A stretch of 64,000 bases of DNA, taken from the NCBI RefSeq assembly GCF_051235805.1, contig NZ_JBPNXV010000001.1, positions 1,054,001 through 1,118,000 of the forward strand. The letters run 5' to 3'. Source of the DNA: Pseudothermotoga_B sp051235805 (GTDB taxonomy: Bacteria > Thermotogota > Thermotogae > Thermotogales > DSM-5069). Below are positions 1 to 7,777 of the stretch, piece after piece (the first letter of the stretch is position 1; each line of letters begins with the position of its first letter). The position numbers were made by a program, and so were the translations under genes. The notes below the pieces were generated by a model. That model was given only the letters and a program-made list of their open reading frames with translations. It had not been told where the DNA came from and did no database searches.

Positions 1-531
1 GCGATTTTCTTCGGTCTGATCTTGGGTACACTTCCACTTTTGTTCAAACAACTTGGCAAAATCAAGGTTTTACACCTTTCAATCGGAATTGTGTTGTTCA
101 TATTCATTGAGTTCTCTGGTCTCTCTCTTGATCTTTCAAACGAATTTGTTTCGGTGGCTGGTTTTTTAGCAGCCTTCGCAATGGTCATGCCTGGTCTGAG
201 TGGATCACTTGTAATGCTCATCTTGGGTGTTTATGAAGATGTTGTCGAGGCAGTGAGCGAAATGAAACTGAATATCTTGATACCCTTTGGTATAGGCATG
301 GTTTTCGGTATAGTTGTGTGTGCAATCTTCATGAAATACCTTTATGAAAAATTCCCAACACAAACGAAAAACATTGTCTTTGGACTTGTTTTGGCATCCC
401 TCATCAAGATACAACCTTTTGACAAACAAGCCTTTACGGGGTATGGAACGATCATGGTGGGTTTTTTGACAATCACCGCAGCTTTTATATCGTACAGATT
501 GACCAGACTGTCAAAAGATTCTGTAAACTGA
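1..531 (+). CDS. DUF368 membrane protein, C-terminal part (5' end outside window)
   Basis: The frame is open from base 1, so the gene begins upstream and only the last 176 residues are visible. Family features seen are an FGLILGTLPLLF-type segment at the edge and an MPGLSGSLVMLILGVYE block near residues 61-77. Four or five hydrophobic segments follow. DUF368 proteins are polytopic inner-membrane proteins; some members have been identified as undecaprenyl-phosphate translocases that recycle the cell-wall lipid carrier. The family call is firm and the transport role is inference from those members. It is followed closely by an ABC operon with its own promoter, so it is probably the last gene of its transcript. 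Confidence 0.75.
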   Translation, partial: AIFFGLILGTLPLLFKQLGKIKVLHLSIGIVLFIFIEFSGLSLDLSNEFVSVAGFLAAFAMVMPGLSGSLVMLILGVYEDVVEAVSEMKLNILIPFGIGMVFGIVVCAIFMKYLYEKFPTQTKNIVFGLVLASLIKIQPFDKQAFTGYGTIMVGFLTITAAFISYRLTRLSKDSVN

Positions 532-545
532 TTGTTGGATTGTGC

Positions 546-551
546 TATAAT
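546..551 (+). promoter_or_regulatory. Extended -10 promoter for the amino-acid ABC operon
   Basis: TGCTATAAT gives a perfect -10 with a TG extension, 27 bp before the start codon. No good -35 lies 17 bp upstream, which fits an extended -10 promoter. It separates the ABC operon from the DUF368 gene. Confidence 0.5.
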
Positions 552-578
552 GCATTTTTGTAGAGAGGAGGCAGGCTG

Positions 579-1304
579 ATGAGATTGATTCGATTCTTTA
601 CACTGTGTTTGTTAATCCTTGCAGCCTTTGTTTTTGCTAAAACGATTACAGTCGGTACGAGTGCAGATTTTCCACCATTTGAGTACATTGAAAACGGACA
701 ATTTGTAGGTTTCGACATGGATTTGATGAGGGAGATTGCAAAGCTTGCTAATCTTGAGCTGAAGTTTGTCGACATGAGTTTTGATTCTTTGATACCAGCA
801 CTTAGAGCTGGCCAAATCGATGTGGCTGCGGCGGCGATGACGATCACCGATGAACGAAGGCAAGTCGTAGACTTCTCAAAACCATACTGGACTGCCGATC
901 AAAGCATAATAGTCAAAGCAGACAGCGATCTGACAATAACGGTGTTGTTCCAAAAGGGTAAGATTGGTGTTCAAACCGGCACAACTGGTGATCTTTGGTG
1001 TACTGATAACTTAGTAGGCAAAGGTTTGTTACCAGAGAAAAATCTTAAGAGATACGACACCTTCGTGCTGGCTTTGAGTGATCTGTTGAATGGGAACATC
1101 GATGCAATCGTGCTTGATTCGCCGGTTGGAAACAGATTTGCCGCGGTAAAACCTGTTAAAGTAGTTGGTGTAATAGTTACAGGAGAACAGTATGGAATAG
1201 TCGTGAAGAAGGGGAACAAAGAGCTACTTGACAAGATCAACAGTGCACTCGAAGTTCTTATTGAAACAGGCAAAATGGCAGAGTTGATCGACAAGTATTT
1301 CTGA
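579..1304 (+). CDS. Periplasmic substrate-binding protein of a polar amino-acid ABC transporter
   Basis: This is a 241-residue family 3 solute-binding protein that delivers an amino acid to the permeases encoded next to it. Residues 1-20 form a signal peptide cleaved after FVFA; there is no lipobox cysteine at the cleavage site, so a soluble periplasmic protein is predicted. The mature start TVGTSADFPPFEY and the following GFDMDLMREIA are typical of the family, and an MTITDERR block lies near residue 88. The ATG has a GAGAGGAGG site 8 bp upstream. It is the first gene of a binding protein-permease-ATPase-permease operon. The ligand cannot be told from sequence alone. Confidence 0.9.
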   Translation: MRLIRFFTLCLLILAAFVFAKTITVGTSADFPPFEYIENGQFVGFDMDLMREIAKLANLELKFVDMSFDSLIPALRAGQIDVAAAAMTITDERRQVVDFSKPYWTADQSIIVKADSDLTITVLFQKGKIGVQTGTTGDLWCTDNLVGKGLLPEKNLKRYDTFVLALSDLLNGNIDAIVLDSPVGNRFAAVKPVKVVGVIVTGEQYGIVVKKGNKELLDKINSALEVLIETGKMAELIDKYF

Positions 1305-1354
1305 GCTCAGTGGGGGGTTAGAACGTAGAGAAATTCGCGCTTATCCTGGATTCT

Positions 1355-2002
1355 TTGCCGATTCTCTTGAAGGGCACATGGGTCACCGTACAGCTGACGA
1401 TACTGGGGTTGGTTTTGGGGTTGGTGATAGCTGTACCTGTGAGTTTTGGACAGATCTACGGTGGTCGTGTTGCCCGTCTGCTTTGTTCAATCTACGAAAG
1501 AGTTTTCAGAAGTATACCTCTCCTGGTCTTGTTGATGCTCATCTTTTACGGGTTACCCGAGATCGGCGTAAGACCTGCTCCATTTCTTGCGTGTATTCTG
1601 GGTTTGGGTATAAGAAGCTCTGCATACCAATCACAGATCTTCAGAGGAGCTATACTGTCGATTGGAAAAGGGCAAACGCTGGCAGCCTTTTCAATTGGAA
1701 TGAACAAAATACAAGCCTTTCGATATATAATCTTTCCTCAAGCTCTTCGTTACTCTATAGCTCCGTGGACGAATGAATTCACAGTGGTTTTGAAAGATTC
1801 CTCTATGGCTTATGCACTCGGTGTTGTTGAACTGCTCAGACAAGGAAGTTATATCATTTCAAGAACCTATGAACCTATGACAATCTTCTTGACGTGTGCG
1901 GCAATATACTTACTGATGACTATTTCTGCAAACAAAATCATGCAATTACTCGAACGAAGACTGCAGATCCCAGGTTTTGAGATCAAGGAGGTTTCACATT
2001 GA
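1355..2002 (+). CDS. Amino-acid ABC transporter permease (first of two)
   Basis: His/Glu/Gln/Arg-type inner-membrane permease with about five hydrophobic segments. The cytoplasmic EAA-like loop that docks on the ATPase is visible (RGAILSIGKGQTLAAFSIGM). The listed TTG start at 1355 lacks a good ribosome site. Upstream the frame stays open to a TAG at 1319-1321 and encodes family-like sequence (EKFALILDSLPILLKG). A GGGGGG site at 1311-1316 points to a start near 1325, where the codon is GTA, which is not a standard start. The real start is therefore uncertain. The stop overlaps the start of the ATPase gene (TTGA). Confidence 0.88.
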   Translation: MPILLKGTWVTVQLTILGLVLGLVIAVPVSFGQIYGGRVARLLCSIYERVFRSIPLLVLLMLIFYGLPEIGVRPAPFLACILGLGIRSSAYQSQIFRGAILSIGKGQTLAAFSIGMNKIQAFRYIIFPQALRYSIAPWTNEFTVVLKDSSMAYALGVVELLRQGSYIISRTYEPMTIFLTCAAIYLLMTISANKIMQLLERRLQIPGFEIKEVSH

Positions 2003-2754
2003 GCGAAGAGATTGTGTTGAAAATAGAAGATTTGCACAAGAGCTATGGTGACAATGCCGTTTTAAAGGGTGTTTCACTGCAGTTGAAGAGAGGTGAGACA
2101 AAGGTAATTATTGGACCAAGTGGTACTGGAAAGAGCACATTGCTTGGTTGCGTCAACAGGCTTGTTGAACCTGATGGAGGTAACGTTTACTTAGAAAGCG
2201 AACTGATCACTGCCCACAACATTCATAGAATGCGCCAGAAGATCGGTTATGTCTTTCAAGACTTCAACCTTTTCAACCATCTCACGGCACTCGACAATGT
2301 CAGAATAGGACTTGTGAAGGTTCAAAAGCTTTCGAAAGATGAAGCCACACAGATCGCAATGGAGCAATTGAAGAGAGTCGGCTTGGTCGAAAAGGCAAAC
2401 CTTTATCCATCTCAGCTTTCTGGTGGACAAAAACAAAGAGTTGCAATTGCAAGGGCTTTGGCGATGAGACCAAAACTCATGCTCTTTGACGAACCAACGT
2501 CTGCACTCGACCCGGAACTGATAGGGGAAGTGCTTTCGGTCATGATAGAACTCGCAAAATCTGGTATGACAATGCTGGTTGTCACGCACGAACTTGGTTT
2601 TGCAAGAACTGTTGCAGATGAGATCATCTTTATGGAAAACGGTGTGATTGTTGAACAGGGACCACCTTCGAAGATCTTCACAAATCCAGAAAAGGAAAGA
2701 ACCAGACAGTTTCTCAGAAGACTCACTGAACTGTATGGCGAGGACAAAGTATGA
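1999..2754 (+). CDS. Amino-acid ABC transporter ATPase
   Basis: This 251-residue GlnQ/HisP-type ATPase powers import through the two flanking permeases. Visible motifs are Walker A GPSGTGKST (residues 39-47), the Q-loop region VFQDFNLF, the signature LSGGQKQR, Walker B LMLFDEPTS and the switch histidine in VVTHELGF. The TTG start overlaps the stop of the preceding permease and has an AAGGAGG site 7 bp upstream. Its own stop overlaps the next gene as ATGA, so the three genes are translationally coupled. Confidence 0.95.
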   Translation: MSEEIVLKIEDLHKSYGDNAVLKGVSLQLKRGETKVIIGPSGTGKSTLLGCVNRLVEPDGGNVYLESELITAHNIHRMRQKIGYVFQDFNLFNHLTALDNVRIGLVKVQKLSKDEATQIAMEQLKRVGLVEKANLYPSQLSGGQKQRVAIARALAMRPKLMLFDEPTSALDPELIGEVLSVMIELAKSGMTMLVVTHELGFARTVADEIIFMENGVIVEQGPPSKIFTNPEKERTRQFLRRLTELYGEDKV

Positions 2755-3422
2755 GCTTTGGGCAGATTGTTCTCATATCAATGCCGAGACTTTTAAATGG
2801 CTTGGCTGTAACCCTTTACATGACCGTTTTTTCTGCGGCAATCGGTTTGCTGATTGGAATATTGCTTTGCCTGGGAAGAGTCTATGGAAACAAACTGGCA
2901 AAAACTTTCAGTACCGGTTTCATCGAATTGATTCGTGGCACACCGATGCTCGTACAACTGTTCATCTTGTACTACGGACTACCTGTTTATGGCATTCGGC
3001 TCACACCACTTGTGGCTGCTTTGATTGGTTTTTGCATAAACAGCGGTGCTTATCAAGCAGAATACATACGCGGTGCGATACAGTCGATTGGTATAGGACA
3101 GATGAAAGCAGCTTATTCCATAGGAATGACAAAATGGCAAGCTGTCAGACTGATCATACTGCCCCAAGCACTCAGAAGGGTGATACCTGCCTGGACGAAT
3201 GAGTTCATTTACTTGTTGAAGTATACCTCTATGGCTTACATCATCGGTGCCCCTGAGATGATGGCACAGGCTAAGTTCATAGCAAGCAGAAACTTCGAGT
3301 TTTTTAGAGTTTACCTTTTGACTGCCCTTGTGTATCTGGCTGTTGTATGGATAGCCGCTGAGATTTTTTCAAAGCTCGAAAGAAGACTGCGAATTCCTGG
3401 CACTATAGTCGGAGAAAGATAG
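2751..3422 (+). CDS. Amino-acid ABC transporter permease (second of two)
   Basis: This 223-residue polar amino-acid permease is paralogous to the one at 1355-2002; both end in a LERRLRIPG or LERRLQIPG tail. The EAA loop (RGAIQSIGIGQMKAAYSIGM) and PQALRRVIP follow the family pattern. Two different permeases plus one ATPase imply a heterodimeric membrane channel. It ends exactly where the convergent gene at 3423-3872 ends, with no base between the two stop codons. Confidence 0.92.
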   Translation: MSFGQIVLISMPRLLNGLAVTLYMTVFSAAIGLLIGILLCLGRVYGNKLAKTFSTGFIELIRGTPMLVQLFILYYGLPVYGIRLTPLVAALIGFCINSGAYQAEYIRGAIQSIGIGQMKAAYSIGMTKWQAVRLIILPQALRRVIPAWTNEFIYLLKYTSMAYIIGAPEMMAQAKFIASRNFEFFRVYLLTALVYLAVVWIAAEIFSKLERRLRIPGTIVGER

Positions 3423-3872
3423 TTAATCTAACAGTTTTTTCAACTGTTCTGGCTCAATTCTGAACGGGGAACCTCTTCCCTGTAGAAAGTGATGTCTTTT
3501 CAACAGATGAATGGAGAGATCGCTGAAACTGATTTTGGCATCGTTCTGAAGGTTTCTCACCGAAACAACTCTTTTTCTGAAGATTCCATCTTTAAAAGGA
3601 CATGGTATGAAACCACGGGCTTCATAGATTTGAACTTCCCATTTTCCCTCTATGATCATCGGTTCACCCAAACCTTTTGCCGCTTCGTCCATTATTCTCT
3701 CCATCCACTTGGCAACTTCATCAAAATCGAGCTGAAATCGACTCATGAGTAATTCGTCTTCTTGAATGATCTGCGCCAGGTCTCTCTCATCATCTCCAAG
3801 GAAGCCCACAGAGCTTATGACACCTGGCTTCATGTTTTTCTGAGCTTCGATGAACTCGGGTGACATCTTCAT
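3423..3872 (-). CDS. Conserved-looking hypothetical protein at the end of the NQR-like operon
   Basis: I do not recognise this 149-residue protein. It is soluble, with no signal peptide, membrane segment or cysteine cluster (one CPF motif). It begins MKMSPEFIEAQKNMKPG and carries acidic and amphipathic helices. The ATG has an AAGGGGTGAG site and lies 11 bp after nqrF, so it is very probably co-transcribed with the NQR-like genes. A role in assembly or regulation of that complex is only a guess from position. Confidence 0.7.
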   Translation of the reverse strand: MKMSPEFIEAQKNMKPGVISSVGFLGDDERDLAQIIQEDELLMSRFQLDFDEVAKWMERIMDEAAKGLGEPMIIEGKWEVQIYEARGFIPCPFKDGIFRKRVVSVRNLQNDAKISFSDLSIHLLKRHHFLQGRGSPFRIEPEQLKKLLD

Positions 3873-3883
3873 TTTCTCACCCC

Positions 3884-4993
3884 TTATGCGAATTTGTCGA
3901 AATAAATCTTTTCTTCAGAGATACCGTTGTTCTTCATTACTTGAACACATGCGTTGATCATACCAGGGCTGCCACATAGATAACCTTCTTTTGGTTTTGA
4001 CTGATCTATTCTGCCCTTTAGATATTTGTCCAAGACATCGGTTATCAAACCAATTTCGCCATTCCATCTATCCTGAGGATCAGGACTTGACAAGGCTGGG
4101 ATGAAATGAAAGTTCTTCCGCTTCTTCTCCAATTCCATGAAAAAATCAACATAGAACAAGTCTTTCATAGCCCTTGCGCCGAAGAAATACCATATCTCCC
4201 TTTCCACATTCTTCTGATAGAGATCTATGATTATCGAACGCAAAGGCGCCATACCAGAACCTCCGGCAACACAGATCATGACAGCATCAGTTTCGCGAAC
4301 ATAGAATTCACCAAAAGGTCCAGTGAATTGTACTTTTTCACCTTCTTTCATATAATTGTGCACGTAGGTCGTGGCAGCACCCCCAGGAACAAGTCTGATC
4401 AAGAGCTGGATGCGTTCATTTTCACTGGGAGGTGAGGAGATAGAATATGCCCTTTGAGTCACTTCGTTGATCTTTCCATAAGGTGGTATTGAAAGTTGAA
4501 TGTACTGACCGGCTTTGAAATCGATCGTTTTCGGTTCGATCAGCTTTAATGTCAATTCTTTTATGTCGTAGGTGACGTTGTTGATCTTTTCAACTACTGC
4601 TTGGAACTTCTTTGCGTAGAGTAGTTCTTCAGGGATTTCTATTTCAATGTCTTTCTTAACCTTTACTTGACAGGAGAGTCGCACATTTTCTTTCATCTGT
4701 TCTTTAGATATGTATGCAAACTCCGTTGGAAGATAAGGTCCCACGTCGCTGAGTACTTTGACTTTACAAACTCCGCAACTACCTCGACCACCACAGGCTG
4801 ATGGAATGAAGATCCCTTGTGAAGCAAGGGTGAATAGCAAAGGAGCCCCACCTTTGACCGTCATTGTTTTTTTCTTGTTAACAGTTATTTTGACCTCTCC
4901 ATAGTTGTTCACCACGGCATCAACGATCACAATGATTAAAGCGAGTAAAAAACTCACCAACGATACGATCAGTGGTTCTACGAGAACTCTCAT
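3884..4993 (-). CDS. nqrF: NqrF-like NADH-oxidising subunit (2Fe-2S, FAD)
   Basis: This 369-residue entry subunit of an Na+-pumping NADH oxidoreductase has one N-terminal membrane anchor (residues 5-27), a plant-type [2Fe-2S] ferredoxin domain with Cys67, Cys73, Cys76 and Cys108, and an FNR-type reductase domain. The reductase carries the FAD motif RAYSISSPP and the nucleotide motif GGSGMAPLRS, and ends in FDKFA. In NQR it takes electrons from NADH to FAD and then to the Fe-S centre. It is somewhat shorter than the roughly 400 residues usual for NqrF. It follows nqrE by 9 bp. The operon has no nqrA. Confidence 0.92.
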   Translation of the reverse strand: MRVLVEPLIVSLVSFLLALIIVIVDAVVNNYGEVKITVNKKKTMTVKGGAPLLFTLASQGIFIPSACGGRGSCGVCKVKVLSDVGPYLPTEFAYISKEQMKENVRLSCQVKVKKDIEIEIPEELLYAKKFQAVVEKINNVTYDIKELTLKLIEPKTIDFKAGQYIQLSIPPYGKINEVTQRAYSISSPPSENERIQLLIRLVPGGAATTYVHNYMKEGEKVQFTGPFGEFYVRETDAVMICVAGGSGMAPLRSIIIDLYQKNVEREIWYFFGARAMKDLFYVDFFMELEKKRKNFHFIPALSSPDPQDRWNGEIGLITDVLDKYLKGRIDQSKPKEGYLCGSPGMINACVQVMKNNGISEEKIYFDKFA

Positions 4994-5002
4994 CTTTTCA
5001 CC

Positions 5003-5590
5003 TCACTGCACTCTTATCATCCCAGAAAAACCAATGAAAGCCATTGCCATAATGCCGATAGTTATGAAGGTAAGGCCTGTACCTTTCAAACCAGCTGGCG
5101 CAGGAGCGTTGTCGATCTTCTTTCTAATGGCTGCCAGGAGAACTATCGCAAGCCACCATCCAAGTCCTGAACCGAGACCATAGAAAAGTGACTGCACAAG
5201 TGAGTAATCTCTGAGCTGCATGAAGAGTGTTACACCGAGTATGGCACAGTTCACAGTGATGAGCGGTAAAAAGATACCCAAGGTTATGTACAGCGAGGGT
5301 GAGATTCTATCGATGATCATTTCAAGAATCTGCACAACGGCAGCGATGACAACTATGAAGATTATGTACCTCAGGTACTCTATCTTCAACGGAATTATTA
5401 TGTAGCGGTAAACGAACCAGTTTGCAACGGTTGTTATCGTCATTACAAATGTCACAGCCATTCCAAGACCATTTGAGGACTTGAGATCTTTTGATATGGA
5501 GATGTACGAACACATGCCCAAGAAATTTGCCAACAATATGTTGCTGGTGAAAATAGAGGCAAAGAGAAGCGTTATGGGGTCAATTTTCAT
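5003..5590 (-). CDS. nqrE: NqrE/RnfA-like membrane subunit
   Basis: This 195-residue polytopic subunit has six hydrophobic segments. It starts MKIDPITLLFASIFTSNILLANFLGMC, the half-repeat with the conserved Cys that holds the membrane-embedded iron centre shared between NqrD/NqrE and RnfE/RnfA. The second half contains VNCAILGV with the matching Cys. The ATG overlaps the stop of nqrD (ATGA). Together with NqrD it forms the intramembrane electron and Na+ path. Confidence 0.9.
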   Translation of the reverse strand: MKIDPITLLFASIFTSNILLANFLGMCSYISISKDLKSSNGLGMAVTFVMTITTVANWFVYRYIIIPLKIEYLRYIIFIVVIAAVVQILEMIIDRISPSLYITLGIFLPLITVNCAILGVTLFMQLRDYSLVQSLFYGLGSGLGWWLAIVLLAAIRKKIDNAPAPAGLKGTGLTFITIGIMAMAFIGFSGMIRVQ

Positions 5591-6192
5591 TTTTTCTCAC
5601 TCCCTTTGATCACCTTCGATTTGACAATCCATATCAAGATTGCTACCACGAAAAATGCACTCGGCGCCATCACCATGATGGTCCACGGTGTAAATGAACT
5701 CGGCATGATGCGTATGTCAAAAACTGTACCAAAACCGAGTAATTCGCGTATGAAGGCAACTATCAACAAAACTAACGTGTAACCAAGTCCGGCTGTAAAA
5801 CCATCCCAAAAAGAGAGAATGGGTTTATTCGCCTGTGCAAAAGCCTCTGCTCGTCCCATGATTATGCAATTCGTTATGATCAAGCCAACATAGGGGCCTA
5901 AAGCCTTGCTCACCTCTGGAAGATATGCTCTCAAGATGATATCCACTATGATGACGTAGAAGGCGATGATGAGCGTTTCAACCATCATTCTGATCGTTCG
6001 TGGAATATAATCTTTTATGAGTGAGACAGTCATACTTGAAAGTGCCGTCACCAAAGTGACACCAACTCCCATAATGAGTGTATTTCTCAAGTTGTTCGTG
6101 ACTGCCAAGGTAGAACAGATACCAAGTACTTGAATCAAAATTTGATTCTCTTTGAGAATATTCTTTTTGGCGATATTTGAAAGGTCGCCCAT
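5587..6192 (-). CDS. nqrD: NqrD/RnfE-like membrane subunit
   Basis: This 201-residue protein with six hydrophobic segments is paralogous to NqrE. It has the characteristic LIQVLGICSTLAVT near the N-terminus and IITNCIIMGRAEAFA in the second half, each with the conserved cysteine of the intramembrane Fe centre. The ATG follows the nqrC stop immediately, with GGAGGTG upstream. The subunit order B-C-D-E-F matches bacterial nqr operons. Confidence 0.9.
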   Translation of the reverse strand: MGDLSNIAKKNILKENQILIQVLGICSTLAVTNNLRNTLIMGVGVTLVTALSSMTVSLIKDYIPRTIRMMVETLIIAFYVIIVDIILRAYLPEVSKALGPYVGLIITNCIIMGRAEAFAQANKPILSFWDGFTAGLGYTLVLLIVAFIRELLGFGTVFDIRIMPSSFTPWTIMVMAPSAFFVVAILIWIVKSKVIKGSEKK

Positions 6193-6795
6193 TTAGTTCA
6201 CCTCCACAACTCTGCGCAAGAGCTCAAGGTGCTCGTTGATGATCTTTTCGACAGATCTTGACGTCTGTGTTGCGCCAGTTATCGCATCGACCTCTCCGTT
6301 TTCATGATCGAAATCACCAGTTCCACTTTTCACCCGTATGACACCGTCGACTATTTTTTCAGAACGAAACTGATCTTTGAACCAACTTTCTTCAATTCTT
6401 CCTCCCAAGCCAGGTGTTTCTGCCTGAGAAATGAACTCAAGCCCGGTTATTCTCTCAACCTTTTCATCAACAGCGAGAAAGCCTGTGATAGTACTCCACA
6501 GCCCATTGCCCCGAAAAACGATGCCGTAGAATCTTTGGTCACCTGCAGAGGTTGTGTAGAGTTCAACTTTGTCTATCTGCTTAATCTCAATCTTTTCTGA
6601 AAAAAGTCTTAAAGCCTCACCGTCATCTTTAAAATCTATACCGAAGGCGTTCAAGATGGCTTTGATTTTGAACAAACGCTCGTTGTCAGTCACCTGCTTC
6701 ACAGTGGAAGCGTTGAGAATTGACAGAATGAATATGAATACAAAGGTTATAAGGAAGGCGAAAAGGACAGTGTAACTCTTGGAATCTTTTCTCAC
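6193..6795 (-). CDS. nqrC: NqrC/RnfG-like subunit with covalent FMN site
   Basis: This 200-residue protein has one N-terminal membrane helix (residues 9-27) and an extracytoplasmic FMN-binding domain. The flavinylation motif TGATQTS places the phosphoester-linked FMN on Thr176. An ETPGLGGRIEE block lies near residue 126, as in the family. The GTG start overlaps nqrB by 4 bp (GTGA). It passes electrons to the FMN of NqrB. An ApbE flavin transferase would be needed and is not in this window. Confidence 0.9.
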   Translation of the reverse strand: MRKDSKSYTVLFAFLITFVFIFILSILNASTVKQVTDNERLFKIKAILNAFGIDFKDDGEALRLFSEKIEIKQIDKVELYTTSAGDQRFYGIVFRGNGLWSTITGFLAVDEKVERITGLEFISQAETPGLGGRIEESWFKDQFRSEKIVDGVIRVKSGTGDFDHENGEVDAITGATQTSRSVEKIINEHLELLRRVVEVN

Positions 6796-7670
6796 GCTTT
6801 CACCTTCTTCTTAGATAACACCTCATCCAGTAGAGATGCAAAGGTATTGCCCATCAAGACACCGAAGCTGGTTCCTTCTGAAAAAAGTGAGTACATGCGT
6901 ATCAGCACAGTGCAAACACCGATGATCACTCCGTACAGCCACTGTGAACTTGCTTTCTTGGGTGCAGAGACTGGATCTGTCGCCATGAAGACCGTCACAA
7001 AAAGTAAGCTGCCAGAAAACAACATCGCAACTGTCGAGGGAGCATTCGCAAATTGCTCGAGTAAGAAACTCAATACAGCAGCTGATGTGAATGTTGACAG
7101 AATTATTCTAAAACTTGCAGTCTTTGTCAAAACCAAATAAACTGCCGCAGCAACTATCAACAGCACAGAGCTTTCACCCATTGCACCAGGTCTTATGCCG
7201 AAAAACAGATCTTTCAGATCAACTGTACTACCAGCTCTGAGCAAGTCCAAAGGGGTTGCGCCGGTGACTGAGTCCGTTCTTGGCAACAACCAGTTAGTTG
7301 TCATCGCGATGGGGAAGGCAATGTAGACAAAGAGCCTCCCAACAATCGCTGGATTGAAAATGTTTCTGCCGAAGCCTCCATAGACCTCTTTTGCAAAAAA
7401 TACTGCGAAAAACGATGCGATGATTGCTACCCACCAAGGTGTCAAAGGTGGCAGAGAGAGCGTTAGTAGAGAACATGTGACCAAGACGGCTTCAGTGACT
7501 GCTTTTCCCTTTTGCCTTTCCATAACGTACTCAGTCAAAATACCTGTTGTGAAGACGAACAAACTCAGCCACAACAGTCTCAAACCATAGAGACTAAGAG
7601 CGAAAAGATAGATAGGTAGCAAAGAGTAAAGTACACGTCTCATCAGCGGTTGCTTTTGAAAGAACGCCAC
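6792..7670 (-). CDS. nqrB: NqrB/RnfD-like Na+ channel subunit with covalent FMN site
   Basis: This 292-residue polytopic membrane protein is the first gene of the operon. The flavinylation motif SVTGATPL puts FMN on Thr139; the preceding EVYGGFGRNIFNPA block is typical. It is shorter than classical NqrB (about 400 residues) and closer to RnfD in length, so the membrane part has features of both complexes, while NqrF rather than RnfB/RnfC supplies electrons. The GTG start has a GGAGGGG site 7 bp upstream and a good promoter further up. Confidence 0.9.
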   Translation of the reverse strand: MAFFQKQPLMRRVLYSLLPIYLFALSLYGLRLLWLSLFVFTTGILTEYVMERQKGKAVTEAVLVTCSLLTLSLPPLTPWWVAIIASFFAVFFAKEVYGGFGRNIFNPAIVGRLFVYIAFPIAMTTNWLLPRTDSVTGATPLDLLRAGSTVDLKDLFFGIRPGAMGESSVLLIVAAAVYLVLTKTASFRIILSTFTSAAVLSFLLEQFANAPSTVAMLFSGSLLFVTVFMATDPVSAPKKASSQWLYGVIIGVCTVLIRMYSLFSEGTSFGVLMGNTFASLLDEVLSKKKVKA

Positions 7671-7693
7671 CTAAAAACCCCTCCACATTTTTC

Positions 7694-7722
7694 ATTTTAT
7701 CATTGCTTTTTGTTTTATACAA
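7694..7722 (-). promoter_or_regulatory. Promoter of the NQR-like operon
   Basis: On the minus strand, TTGTAT (7717-7722) and TAAAAT (7694-7699) are separated by 17 bp, 24 bp before the nqrB start. This makes nqrB the first gene of the transcript and argues against a lost upstream nqrA. Confidence 0.65.
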
Positions 7723-7731
7723 AATGAAATG

Positions 7732-7755
7732 AAAAAACCGGGGCTGTCGCCCCGG
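7732..7755 (-). terminator. Rho-independent terminator of the 5'-nucleotidase gene
   Basis: A perfect 7-bp GC stem, CCGGGGC (7738-7744) and GCCCCGG (7749-7755), with a 4-base loop, is followed on the minus strand by six T. It lies between the nucleotidase stop and the NQR promoter. Confidence 0.9.
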
Positions 7756-7777
7756 CAAGGATTCTTCTGTGTCCTTC

